Positions 1 through 9,619 of a DNA stretch of 21,895 nt are shown here, piece by piece. A program made the translations under genes and the position numbers. The DNA is from CAWCLK01 sp963796225. Its GTDB lineage: Bacteria; Actinomycetota; Nitriliruptoria; Nitriliruptorales; Nitriliruptoraceae. The notes under the pieces were generated by a model, which saw nothing but the letters and a program-made list of their open reading frames with translations, was not told the origin of the DNA and made no database searches. The first letter of the stretch is position 1; each line of letters opens with the position of its first letter. Location: contig CAWCLK010000037.1 in assembly GCA_963796225.1 (NCBI GenBank), forward strand, positions 1 to 21,895. The letters run 5' to 3'.

Positions 1-377
1 GAATGGCGCCCACGTCGGTGCCCTTTCGAGATCGTGGCCGCGGCGCGCGTGGAGAGGCACGGGTCGTGCGGGCGCCGCGGCGTGGGGCGTACTGGAGTGG
101 AGAACGGGCGTCGGCGATGCAGGGGCCGGACGCACGCAACGAGCGAGACCGGCGGGGCCGGCTCGCTCCGGGCGCGAACCATACCGAGTCGGGGGTTGCC
201 GGGACCAACGCGGCCGCCGCCGGGATGTTCGGCCTGCGCACGGTAGGGTGCGGCTGCGGGCCCCCTACGGGGGCCCGTGGCGTGTTCGCCACCTCGGATG
301 CGCCGCTCGGGTTGACGGGGGCGGTCCACTGGCCGACCTTCCCGCCGAACGCCCCATAGATAAGGAGTGCGGCCCGC
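1..377. other. topA upstream region, no gene seen
   Basis: No convincing coding region is seen. The open frames here encode Arg/Gly/Pro-rich translations typical of non-coding high-GC DNA. The stretch holds a -10-like hexamer TAGGGT at 244-249, a strong hairpin at 253-281 and the topA ribosome binding site AAGGAG at 362-367. The upstream neighbour must end before the window or lie in its first bases. Confidence 0.5.
253..281 (+). promoter_or_regulatory. stable stem-loop at start of topA leader
   Basis: A perfect 8-bp G/C inverted repeat (258-265 with 269-276, loop TAC) extends to about 13 bp when two G-U pairs are allowed (253-265 with 269-281). The TAGGGT hexamer at 244-249 would place a transcript start near 256, so the hairpin would sit at the very 5' end of a roughly 120-nt topA leader. 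There is no T-tract, but it could instead be a terminator of an upstream gene. Confidence 0.4.
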
Positions 378-2969
378 ATGGCCGAGAACCTCGTCATCGT
401 CGAGTCGCCCGCCAAGGCGAAGACGATCCAGCGCTACCTCGGTGAGGGCTACGAGGTGCTGGCCTCCTACGGCCACATCCGTGACCTGCCGCGCTCCGAC
501 TTCGCCGTCGAGGTCCATGACGGCCAGGGGTGCGAGCTCACCTACGAGGTCCCCGAGAAGTCGAAGAAGCACGTCACGGCCCTGAAGAAGGCCGCGAAGG
601 GCGCGACCGTGTGGCTCGCCCCCGACCTCGACCGCGAGGGCGAGGCCATCGCGTGGCACATCGCGGAGGTGCTCGACCTCGACGTCGCGCAGACCAACCG
701 CGTGACCTTCGACGAGATCACCAAGGACGCGATCCTCGAGGCGTTCGCCAACCCCCGCCACCTCAACCTCGACCTGGTCGACGCCCAGCAGGCCCGCCGT
801 GCGGTCGACCGCATCGTCGGCTACCGGCTGTCGCCGGTGCTGTGGCGCACCGTCGCGTCGGGGATCTCGGCGGGGCGCGTGCAGTCGGTCGCCCTGCGCC
901 TGATCGTGGACCGCGAGGACGAGATCCGCGCGTTCGTGCCCCAGGAGTACTGGAGCTTCCTCGGGGACCTGCAACGCGAGGGGGACGCCGAGGCCGCCCT
1001 CGAGGGCAAGCTGTTCAGCGTGGGCGGCAAGAAGCTCGCCACGCCGAAGGACCTCGACAAGCACGAGGGCGATACCGACAAGCTCGCCGAGCTGCTGCTG
1101 GTCGACAGCGAGGACCTGGCCGAGTCGCTGAAGGCGCGTGCCCTCGGGCTCGACTACACCGTCGCCGAGGTCCGCCGCACCGAGGCCAAGCGCAACCCCA
1201 AGCCGCCGTTCACGACCTCGACGCTGCAGCAGGACGCGGCCAACCGGTTGAGCTTCTCCGCCCGCCAGACCATGTCGATCGCCCAGCAGCTGTACGAGGG
1301 CGTGCGGCTCGGGTCCGAGGGCGAGGTCGGCCTGATCACCTACATGCGTACCGACTCGGTGAACCTGTCGAACACCGCGCTGGGCGAGATCACAAACGTC
1401 GTCCAGGAGCGCTACGGCGACCGCTACATGCTCGAGTCGCCCCGCCAGTACACCTCGAAGGCCAAGGGTGCGCAGGAGGCCCACGAGGCGATCCGCCCGA
1501 CGTCGGTCGCCCGACACCCCGAGGCGGTGCGCCAGTACCTGTCCTACGAGCAGTTCCGCCTGTACGACCTCATCTGGAAGCGCACCATGGCGACCCAGAT
1601 GGCGCCGGCGATCTTCGACCGCGTCAGCGCGGACGTTGTCGGGGTCGAGTCGCCCGGCACGGACGACGAGCGCGAGTTCCTGTTCCGCGTGACCGGCCAG
1701 GTGATGAAGTTCGACGGCTTCATCAAGGTCTACACGGAGTGGAAGGACGAGGACGACGCGGGCGAGGACGACGAGGTCGAGCAGCTGCCCGAGCTGACCG
1801 AGGGTGCGGCGATCCGGCTGGCGGACCTGCACCCCGAGCAGCACTTCACCACGCCCCCGCCCCGCTACACCGAGGCGACGCTGGTCAAGACGCTGGAGGC
1901 CGAGGGGATCGGTCGCCCGTCGACCTATGCGTCGATCATCGGCACCATCGCGGCGCGCGAGTACGTGCAGATCGAATCCCGCCGGTTCTTCCCGACGGCC
2001 CTGGGTGAGGTCGTGGTCAGCTTCCTCAAGGCCCACTTCGGCGAGGTCGTCGACGTCGGCTTCACCTCGCGGATGGAGTCGACCCTCGACGAGATCGCCG
2101 AGGGCGACGAGCGCTGGTGCGCCACGGTGACGCGCTTCCTCGAGGAGGTCGACACCTGGGTCAAGGAGCGCAAGCCCGAGCGGCCGCGCCTGCCGCTGTA
2201 CGAGCCGGCCGACTGCCCGATCTGCGGCGCCCCGATGGAGCGGGTGTTCTCGGGCAAGTCCAAGCAGTGGTTCGCGTCGTGCTCGCGCTGGCCGGACTGC
2301 GAGGGGACCCTGCCGCTCAACGACGACGGCACCGTCGGCGAGCCCGAGCCGGAACCCGAGCCCGACCCCAACGTGATCTGTCCCGAGGACGGCGGGATGA
2401 TGATCCCGAAGTCCGGCAAGTTCGGGACCTTCTACGGGTGCGAGAACTACCCGAAGTGCAAGGGCATCCGGAACGTGCAGTCGCGGGCGATCTACAAGGA
2501 CGCCGACGGCGAGATCCACCCGTTCCGGTCGCCCACCGATCCCGAGCACTCCTTCATGGAGCTGCGCACGTCGCGGTACGGCAAGCCGTTCCTCGGCTCC
2601 ACCGGCTACCCCGACGACCAGTTCGCGATCTGGTCGGTGCCGCTCGCGCAGCCGTGCCCCGAGTGCGGGTCGCCGCTGCGCAAGCCGCCGCGCAACCGCA
2701 AGGTGCCGACGCCGATCTGCGCCCACCCCGAACGCGAGCACGTCTTCGAGTCCGACGAGTGGGACCTGCCCGAGGTCGTCACGATGCGCGTGATGGAGGG
2801 CGTCGAGGCCTACGACCCCGAGCTCGGCGGCACCCCGCTCGAGATGCCCGACGTGGACGAGATCCCGGGCCCGTTCGAGCTGCGCCTGGTCGACACGCGC
2901 ACGCCTCCGAAGAAGAAGGCGAAGGCCAAGAAGAAGGCCGCGAAGAAGGCGACCAAGAAGAAGGGCTGA
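378..2969 (+). CDS. topA: DNA topoisomerase I (type IA)
   Basis: Relaxes negatively supercoiled DNA by transient single-strand cleavage through a tyrosine-DNA link. The 863-residue product opens with the Toprim motif VIVESPAKAKTI (about residues 6-17). The DxDREGEAIAWH signature follows near residues 83-94, and the active-site motif GLITYMRTDS has its tyrosine at about residue 322. C-terminal zinc-ribbon repeats follow: CPICG at 613-616, a degenerate CPED at 668 that lacks the second cysteine, and CPECG at 760-763. The protein ends in a lysine/alanine tail, usual in actinobacterial enzymes and thought to aid DNA binding. The ATG at 378 is supported by AAGGAG at 362-367. It heads a conserved actinobacterial gene order with thymidylate kinase and holB. 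The frame is intact throughout. Confidence 0.97.
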   Translation: MAENLVIVESPAKAKTIQRYLGEGYEVLASYGHIRDLPRSDFAVEVHDGQGCELTYEVPEKSKKHVTALKKAAKGATVWLAPDLDREGEAIAWHIAEVLDLDVAQTNRVTFDEITKDAILEAFANPRHLNLDLVDAQQARRAVDRIVGYRLSPVLWRTVASGISAGRVQSVALRLIVDREDEIRAFVPQEYWSFLGDLQREGDAEAALEGKLFSVGGKKLATPKDLDKHEGDTDKLAELLLVDSEDLAESLKARALGLDYTVAEVRRTEAKRNPKPPFTTSTLQQDAANRLSFSARQTMSIAQQLYEGVRLGSEGEVGLITYMRTDSVNLSNTALGEITNVVQERYGDRYMLESPRQYTSKAKGAQEAHEAIRPTSVARHPEAVRQYLSYEQFRLYDLIWKRTMATQMAPAIFDRVSADVVGVESPGTDDEREFLFRVTGQVMKFDGFIKVYTEWKDEDDAGEDDEVEQLPELTEGAAIRLADLHPEQHFTTPPPRYTEATLVKTLEAEGIGRPSTYASIIGTIAAREYVQIESRRFFPTALGEVVVSFLKAHFGEVVDVGFTSRMESTLDEIAEGDERWCATVTRFLEEVDTWVKERKPERPRLPLYEPADCPICGAPMERVFSGKSKQWFASCSRWPDCEGTLPLNDDGTVGEPEPEPEPDPNVICPEDGGMMIPKSGKFGTFYGCENYPKCKGIRNVQSRAIYKDADGEIHPFRSPTDPEHSFMELRTSRYGKPFLGSTGYPDDQFAIWSVPLAQPCPECGSPLRKPPRNRKVPTPICAHPEREHVFESDEWDLPEVVTMRVMEGVEAYDPELGGTPLEMPDVDEIPGPFELRLVDTRTPPKKKAKAKKKAAKKATKKKG

Positions 2970-3029
2970 CACGCGCCACGGAGGTCCGCCCCCGAGGCAC
3001 GGGAACGAACCCCCGCAGCAACCGCCGGG

Positions 3030-3052
3030 GACGACCAAGGACAGGGGTCGTC
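3030..3052 (+). terminator. weak hairpin after topA
   Basis: Inverted repeat GACGACC (3030-3036) and GGTCGTC (3046-3052) with a 9-nt loop, about 60 bases after the topA stop. A smaller CCCCG/CGGGG pair lies just upstream at 3011-3030. Neither is followed by a T-tract, so a terminator role is only plausible. The rest of the topA-to-MFS gap (2970-3213) holds a 9-bp direct repeat GTGCACGGT at 3083 and 3110 and no gene. Confidence 0.25.
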
Positions 3053-3200
3053 GTGATTCCCGGCAGGTCTGGGGTCAGGCTCGTGCACGGTCCATCATGC
3101 GTCCACACGGTGCACGGTGCTGCCCTCCGTTCGGACGGGGCGCGGGATCGACCTGCCACCGGCCGAACGACGCGTGAGGAGGCAGCTCGCCGCTCGCCGG

Positions 3201-3214
3201 TAGGGTTCCGCTCG
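3201..3214 (+). promoter_or_regulatory. -10 element of a leaderless promoter
   Basis: TAGGGT at 3201-3206 fits the actinobacterial TANNNT -10 consensus. It ends 7 nt before the GTG at 3214, so transcription would begin at or next to the start codon. No purine-rich ribosome binding site precedes this GTG, which fits a leaderless transcript. No clear -35 is visible. Confidence 0.5.
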
Positions 3215-5420
3215 TGGCCAATCACCCATCCGACGGGGCGGAGCCGCTCGGGCTCCAGGACCGCGCGCAGTGGCGTGGGGTCCTGCGCACGCCGTTCCGC
3301 AACCTCTTCTACGCCAACGTCACGTCCAGCCTCGGCGACTGGATCGGCGTGGCGGCGATCCTGGCGCTGACCGAGCAGATCCTCGGCGGTGCCACCCGTG
3401 GGACGGCGTTCGCGCTGTCGGGGATCATGATCGCCCGCATCCTGCCGACGATGCTGCTCGGTCCCGTCGCCGGCGTGTACGTCGACCGGTGGGACCGGCG
3501 CCGGCTGCTGATCGGCACCGACATCGGCCGCGGCATCATCATGGCGCTGGTGCCGTTCTCGCCGGACATCTACGCGCTGTTCCTGGCGACGCTGGCCATC
3601 GAGGTCATGTCGACGCTGTTCCTGCCGGCCAAGGACGCGCTGATCCCGAGGCTGGTGAACAAGGACCAGCTGGTGCAGGCCAACCAGCTCAACCTCATCG
3701 CGGCGTACGGGACGTTGCCGGTGGGCGGGGCGCTGTTCGCCCTGTTCACCGGTGCGTCGCTGTCGGCGCTGGGCGACCGGTGGCAGTTCATCGCCGAGCG
3801 CCCCGCGTCGGTGCCGATCTGGATCAACGCGCTGAGCTTCTTCGTCTCCGCGGTGTTCGTGACGCGGATCAAGGGGCTGGGCTCGATGGAGCGCGAGCGC
3901 AGCGCCCTGGCCAGCAGCACCGACCGGCCCGGGGCGTGGCAGGAGCTCAAGGAGGGCCTGCAGTTCATCACCCGCCATCCGTTGGTGCGCAGCCTGGTGA
4001 CGGGCGTGATGGTGGCGTTCCTGGCCGCCGGGGCCGTGATCGCCGTCGGCCAGCTGTTCGCGGTGATCGTCAACGCCGGGGACGTCGGCTTCGGCGTGCT
4101 CATCGCCGCGGTCGGCTTCGGCCTGTTCGCCGGGATCCTCTCGGTGGGACCGTTGTCCAAGCGGTTGGCGAAGGAGCAGATGTTCGCCCCGGGCATCGGC
4201 ATGGCGGGCGGGGCGCTGATCGTGGCGGCCCTGATGCCCCGCCTGGACCTGGCGTGCATCCCGGTCTTCGTCATGGGGTATGGCGGCGGAGTGGCGTTCC
4301 TGGCGGGGTACACGATCCTCCAGGAGCGCACGTCGGACGCCGTTCGTGGCCGCACCTTCGCCGCGTTCAACACCGGCATCCGCGCGCCCTGTTCGCGTCG
4401 CTGGTGGTGGTGCCGCTGCTGGTCGGTGTGATCGGTCCCGAGGCCCAGGGCCTGGTCGCCGACACCGGCGGGATCGGCGAAGGAGCCATCGAGGCCGGAC
4501 AGGTCCGCGGGGTCGTGCCCTACAGCATCGGCGGCGTGCGCATCAGCCTCATCCTGGCCGGCCTGGTCGCGCTGGCCGGCGCCGTGTACTCGGGGCGAGG
4601 CATCCACCGGGTGCTGTCGGCCGACGACGCCGGCGGGTTGTCGCTCGGGGACACCGGGGACGTGGCGCTGCCGCGGACCGGGCTCTTCGTCGCCTTCGAG
4701 GGCGGGGACGGGGCGGGCAAGTCCACCCAGGTCCGGTTACTGCGTGCCTCGGTGGAACGGGCCGGCCACGACGCCCTGGTCACCCGCGAACCCGGCGGCA
4801 CCGACGTGGGCGAACGGATCCGGTCGCTCGTGCTGGACCCCGAGGTCCAGGAGATGTCCGACCGCGCCGAGGCGCTGCTCTACGCGGCGGCACGTGCCCA
4901 GCACGTCGAGGAGGTCATCCGCCCCGCGCTGGCCAAGGGGCAGGTCGTGCTCTGTGACCGCTACGTGGACTCGTCGATCGTCTACCAGGGCGTGGGTCGC
5001 GATCTCGGCGAGGGCCAGGTCGCCGAGCTGAACCGCTGGGCCACGGCGGACCTGCGCCCCGACCTCGTGGTCGTGCTCGACGTCGACCCCGAGGAGGGGA
5101 TGCGTCGGGTCGGCGACGAGGTCGACCGCCTCGAGGGCGCCGGCCTCGAGTTCCACCGCCTCGTCAACCGCGCCTTCCGCGACCGCGGTGTCCTCGACCC
5201 CGAGCGCTACCTGGTCCTCGACGCCGGCCAGCCCGCCGAGCAGCTGCACGCCCGCATCCGCGATGCCGTGCTCGCGCACCTCGACCCCAGCCACGAGGTC
5301 GACACCTCCGAGCCCGGGCCGCCGCCCCCGCCGCCGACCGCCATGGCGCCCACGGAGGCCCTGCCCGCCACCGAGGCGCTGCCCGCCGAGGACGACGACC
5401 ATCCCGGGGCCCCCGCATGA
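3214..5420 (+). CDS. tmk: MFS transporter fused to thymidylate kinase (one frame break)
   Basis: The N-terminal ~480 residues are a major facilitator-type membrane domain (hydrophobic helices, loop motif DRWDRRRL). The C-terminal ~240 residues are dTMP kinase, which phosphorylates dTMP to dTDP. They show P-loop EGGDGAGKST (from about 4699), the DRY-type motif CDRYVDSSIVYQG and TREPGGT. A Pro-rich, acidic tail ends the protein. The frame opened by GTG 3214 runs to a stop at 4431, but the transporter sequence continues from about 4383 in another frame (residues LFASLVVVPLLVG) straight into the kinase. Adding one G in the run at 4381-4389 would give a continuous ~735-residue protein. MFS-Tmk fusions at this locus are known to me from Streptomyces, so the fusion is probably real and the break an indel. 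The stop overlaps holB by ATGA. Confidence 0.85.
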
Positions 5421-6698
5421 GCCAGACGACCGCGCCACCCGCGACCACCGGCGTCGGCTGGGACCGGACCGCCCAGCCGCACGCGTCGACCGCGCTGCGC
5501 TCCGCCCTCACCCACGACGAGCTCGGGCACGCGTTCCTGCTGGTGGGCCCGGCCGGGGTGGGACAGCGCGAGCTGGCCCAGGCGCTCGCTGCCGCGTTGA
5601 ACTGTCCCCGACACGACCGACGGCGTGCCGTGCGGGACCTGCGAGACGTGCGCCCGTATCGGCCGCGAGACCCACACGGCCCTGGTCACCTACGAGCCCG
5701 AGGGGGCCCAGCACCTGGTGGCGTCGGTGCGCGAGGACTGGATCCCGACGGCCAGCCGGACCCTCACCGAGGGCCGCCGCCGGGTCGTCCGGATCGTGGC
5801 GGCCGACCGCATGAACGAGTCCGCCCAGAACGCCTTCCTCAAGGCCCTGGAGGAACCGCCGCCCTCGACCGTGTGGGTGCTGGAGGCGACCGACGACACC
5901 GCGCTGCTCGACACCATCCTGTCCCGCTGCCGTCGGCTCGACCTGACCACGTGGACCCCCGCCGCCCTGCGGGCCCGCGCCGTCGAGCTCGGCATCCCCG
6001 ACGCGAAGGTGGAGGCCTCGGTGCGTGCCGCGACGGGCTCGCCCGACCGGCTGGCGGACCTGGCCGCCCGCGAGTGCCCCGAGTGCGGACGCGTGTACGT
6101 GGCGGCGCGCGGCCCCGCGGCGGGCAGCTGCACCCGCCACAAGGGCGACCCCGTCGCCACCGTCCCCGAGCAGGCCCGCGACCGCCACGTCGGCGTGGTC
6201 CGGCGGCTGGCGGACGCCGGTCCCGGGGCCGTGACCACGGTGGTCAAGGAGGTCACCGACTGGGCCAAGCAGTGCGCGGCCGGCCTGGCCGAGGCCCATG
6301 CGGACGAGCTCACCCAGCTCGCCGAGGACTACGGGGCGACCTCGGACCGGGACCTGCCGCGGGGCGTGAAGGCCCGCATGGAGAAGCGCCACAAGCGCCT
6401 CCAACGCGAGACCACCCAGGCGGCCATCCACCGCTTCCTCGACGAGTTCGGCGCCTACGTCCGGGACCTGCTCGTGGTCCATGGCGGGGGCAGCGACGAC
6501 GACCTGGTGCACGTCGACCATGCCGCGGACGCACGGGCCGACGCCCCGCGGCTGCCGGTCGGGGCGTGCCTGCGTGCGCTGGACGACCTCAACCGGTGCC
6601 GCAACGCGATCACCGAGTTCAACGGCCAGCCCGAGCTGCAGCTCGAACGGGTGCTCCACCCGGTCGCGGCCGCCACCTTCGCGACCGGGCAGCGCTGA
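5417..6698 (+). CDS. holB: DNA polymerase III delta' subunit (one frame break)
   Basis: Clamp-loader subunit that helps load the beta clamp on DNA. The ATG at 5417 overlaps the kinase stop (ATGA). The first frame gives a degenerate Walker A (GPAGVGQRELAQ, lacking the P-loop lysine as is usual for delta') and reaches LNCP. The zinc-module cysteines CGTCETC and the sensor region NAFLKALEEPP then continue in the frame open from 5625 to the TGA at 6698. Removing one C from the CCCC run at 5606-5609 restores one reading frame of about 426 residues. The middle contains a second cysteine cluster, CPECG followed by CTRH (about 6075-6140), that I do not recall from textbook delta'. Gene order after tmk supports the assignment. 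Confidence 0.85.
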
Positions 6699-6704
6699 GC
6701 AGGG

Positions 6705-7469
6705 TCAGACGTCGCGGGCGGGCTGCCCGCCGGCTCCGCCGCCGTGCAGACCGGGGACCAGCATCGGCACCTCGGACTGGTAGCGGCGGTACCGATCGCC
6801 GAAGGCGGCCTCGAGGTCGTGCTCCTCGAACTGCAGGCCGACCAGGATGTACCCGGTGGTGGCGACGCAGAACAGCAGCCGGCCGGCGGTCATCGTGGGG
6901 GCGGCCCAGAACGCGATGAGGAAGCCGAGCATGATCGGATGCCGGACCAGGCGGTACAGGACCGGCGTGTGGAAGGCGGGGCTGGCCTGCTCGAGGCCGC
7001 GGGCGTGGCGTCCGACCTGCTGCAGCCCGAACAGGTGGAAGTGGTCGATGGCGAAGGTGGCGGCCAGCAGCAGCCCCCAGCCGGCGAACGACACGACGTA
7101 CAGGACCGCCCGCCAGGTCGTGGCGTCGACCTCCCAGACGACGCCGGTCATCGGCCGCCACTGCCACATCAGCAGCGCCAGCAGGCCGGTGGCCAGCAGC
7201 ACGTAGGTGCTGCGCTCCACGGCCCGGGGGACGAACCGGGTCCACCAGCGCTTGAACGCCGGTCGCGCCATCACGCTGTGCTGCAGCGCGAAGACGGTCA
7301 GCAGGACCAGGTTCACCACGATCGCCGTGGCGAGGGCTCCGTCCGGGCCGTCGTCGATGCCCTTGGGCACGACGAGGCCCTCGACGAACCCGACCGCGTA
7401 CACGAACGTGCCCAGGAACAGCACGTAGACGACGGCCCCGTAGGCCGCCGTGATCCATCGCGTCAGCAT
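6705..7469 (-). CDS. mddA: MddA/NnrU-type membrane methyltransferase
   Basis: A 254-residue integral membrane protein with about five hydrophobic helices. It carries the HSVMARPAFKRWW block, RHPIMLGF and the C-terminal EEHDLEAAFGDRYRRY signature of the isoprenylcysteine methyltransferase/NnrU superfamily. The whole pattern resembles methanethiol S-methyltransferase (MddA), which converts methanethiol to dimethyl sulfide using S-adenosylmethionine. Superfamily membership is clear; the exact substrate is inferred. The ATG at 7469 follows a purine-rich GAGGAAGA site. It is the last gene of a minus-strand operon, 23 nt after the hydrolase-glycosyltransferase gene, and it converges on holB with only 6 nt between stops. 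A generic NnrU-family protein is the main alternative. Confidence 0.72.
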   Translation of the reverse strand: MLTRWITAAYGAVVYVLFLGTFVYAVGFVEGLVVPKGIDDGPDGALATAIVVNLVLLTVFALQHSVMARPAFKRWWTRFVPRAVERSTYVLLATGLLALLMWQWRPMTGVVWEVDATTWRAVLYVVSFAGWGLLLAATFAIDHFHLFGLQQVGRHARGLEQASPAFHTPVLYRLVRHPIMLGFLIAFWAAPTMTAGRLLFCVATTGYILVGLQFEEHDLEAAFGDRYRRYQSEVPMLVPGLHGGGAGGQPARDV

Positions 7470-7492
7470 GGATCTTCCTCTCTCTCGGGGTT

Positions 7493-9602
7493 TCAGAGCA
7501 GCTCGGCGAGCATGGCCGCAGCCCGGCTCGCCCCGTCGGTCTCGACGGGGCGGTAGGCCACAGGGCGGCCGATCTCCTCGGCGATGACCTCGGCGAGGTG
7601 GTCGGGGTCGGTGTCGGCGAAGTCCAGGCGCCGTCCGGCGCCATGGCGACACAACCGATGGGGGACGTGGAGCTGCTGCTCGAAGTGGTTGCGCAGCGGG
7701 ACGTAGACGAAGGGGCGGCCGCTGGCGGTCAGCTCCATGCAGGTGGTCAGCCCGCCCTGCACCACCGCGAGGTCGCAGGCCGCCAGGTGCCGGTGGAGGT
7801 CGGGCACGTACCCGCGCACCTCGAGGCCCTCGTGGGTGGGCAGGCTGGCGGTGTCGACCCGCGGGCCGGCGACCACGACCATGCGCAGTCCGGGGACGCG
7901 GCGGCGGGCGGCCGGGAAGGCGTCGACGGCGCGACACACCAGCGCCCGGCCGACGCCGGAGCCGCCGACCGTGACGATGCAGACCTGCTCGTCGGGGGCG
8001 TAGCCGAGCTCGGCCCGCAGCTGGTCACGGTCGGCGAGTGGGCGCGGGTCGAAGCCGGTGACGTAGCCGGGAAAGGTGTAGTGCGCCTCGGTCCAGTCGC
8101 GGATGGCGGGCAGGTCCGGACCGAACCGATCGGGCACCACGTCCTCGGGCGTGCCGACGAACATCGCCAGGTCGCGCACGCGGGGATGACGCGCGATGTG
8201 CGCGATCATCTCCGCGTTGTAGTCGGCGGTGAGCGCCTCCTCGGCCGGGCCGCCGTCGGGCATGGGCAGCCACCCGACGAAGTCGGTGGACCACGCGTAG
8301 GCGAACCGCTTGAGCTCGGGGTTCTCGTGCAGGAAGTAGTCGACGTCCCAGGCCTCGTCCCCGACGACCAGGTCGTAGTGGCGGCTGGTGACCACGTCGT
8401 GGAACACCATGAAGTCGGCGAGCAGGATCTCGTCCATGCGGCGCCAGGCCTGGAAGCAGTGCAGGTCGTGCTCACCGGACTCGGATTCCAGGTGGGCGGT
8501 CTCGCTGGCCAGCTCGGCGCTGGCGGGGTGCACGACCTCGCCGGCGTCCTCCAGCACCCGCGTGACGGGGTGCTGGGCGAGCCACTCGATCTCGAGGTCG
8601 GGATGGTGCTCGCGCAGCTCACGGGCCATCGCGAGGTCCCGCCGCGCATGGCCGAGCCCGATCGGCGACGACACCCACAGGGCCCGGCGGGGGCGGTGCC
8701 GTCCCCGGGTCCAGGTGGTGCGAGCGGGGGCACGCGGCGTGACCTCGGCGACCAGCTCGTCCAGCAGGAGGTTGAGCCGCACGGGGTCCCGGGCCACGGG
8801 CACGTGGCCGGAGCCCTCGAGCACCACCAGGCGCCCGCCGGTGGCCTCGGCCAGGACCTCGCTCCGCGACACCGGGCTGACGCGGTCGTCGGAGCCGTGG
8901 ACCACCAGCACCGGGTGGTCGACGCTCGCGCACCAGCCCAGCAGCGTGTCGCCGGTCGGGGACGCCGGCCGCGGCGTCGGCGACCAGGACCTCACCGCTG
9001 GTCTCGAGCGCCCACCCGACCGCGTCCTCGTGCTGCTTGGTGGAGTGGGGTTCCGGGAAGCACTCGCGGAAGAAGAACTCGGCGAAGTCGTGGTAGTGGT
9101 GGCGCCAGTGGTGGGCGTTGTACTTCTCCCATCCCTGCGGGTCGTCCAGCTCCTCGTGGAACTGGCTGTCGAGGTGGGCGCGGTGCTCGCCTCGGGGCGT
9201 GAGCGCCAGGGACGGGGCGATGAAGGCCTGGGCCAGGACCCGGTCGGGGTGGGTGGCGGCCAGGCACAGCGAGGTGGCCGCACCCTTCGACAGCGACACG
9301 ACCACGGCCCGGTCGGTGTCGGTCGCGTCCAGCACGGCCCGTGCCGCCTCGGCCTGCCACGCGGTCCGGTACGGAGCGGGGTCGGTCGGGGCGTCGGACC
9401 GGCCGTTGCCGGGCCCGTCGAAGGTCACCACGCGGTGGCGACGGCCCAGGTGGGCCACCTGCATCTTCCAGAAGCGGCTGTGCACGATGGTCCACGTGGG
9501 CAGCAGCAGGATCGTCGGGGCGCCGGTCCCGGTGACCTCGTAGCCGATCCGGACGCCGTCGTGGTCGACGTGCCCCACGACGTCCGGCTCCCGTGCCCGC
9601 AT
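7493..9602 (-). CDS. alpha/beta hydrolase - glycosyltransferase fusion (one frame break)
   Basis: The N-terminal ~280 residues are an alpha/beta hydrolase: the GPGNGRSD loop, a nucleophile elbow VVSLSKGAA, acid VVHGSDDRVSP and histidine GSGHVP. The C-terminal ~420 residues start at LWVSSPIGLGHARRD and resemble a GT-B glycosyltransferase (GT1/GT28, MurG-like), with the glycine-rich N-terminal loop, VTVGGSGVGRAL and the nucleotide-sugar region VVQGGLTTCMEL. The ATG at 9602 has GGGAGGG just upstream. The frame breaks near 8965 (in the GCCGGCG stretch), between the hydrolase nucleophile and acid. Dropping one base gives about 702 continuous residues, so the break lies within the hydrolase half and does not create the fusion. 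No ATG with a good binding site marks a separate transferase gene; a GTG in LWVSS is the only alternative. Substrates are unknown. Confidence 0.75.
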
Positions 9603-9619
9603 GCTGCCCTCCCGTCCCG

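Noticed and set aside
3083..3118. 9-bp direct repeat GTGCACGGT in the topA-MFS gap
   Set aside because: Too short and isolated to call an element; GTGCAC is self-complementary and expected to recur in such sequence.
2117..3370. Long plus-strand open frame overlapping the topA 3' end
   Set aside because: Arg/Gly/Ala-rich shadow of topA in another frame; its tail only runs across the intergenic region.
4381..4390. Programmed -1 frameshift in the MFS-tmk gene
   Set aside because: No slippery heptamer, stop-proximal pausing structure or family precedent; similar breaks in neighbouring genes point to indel errors.
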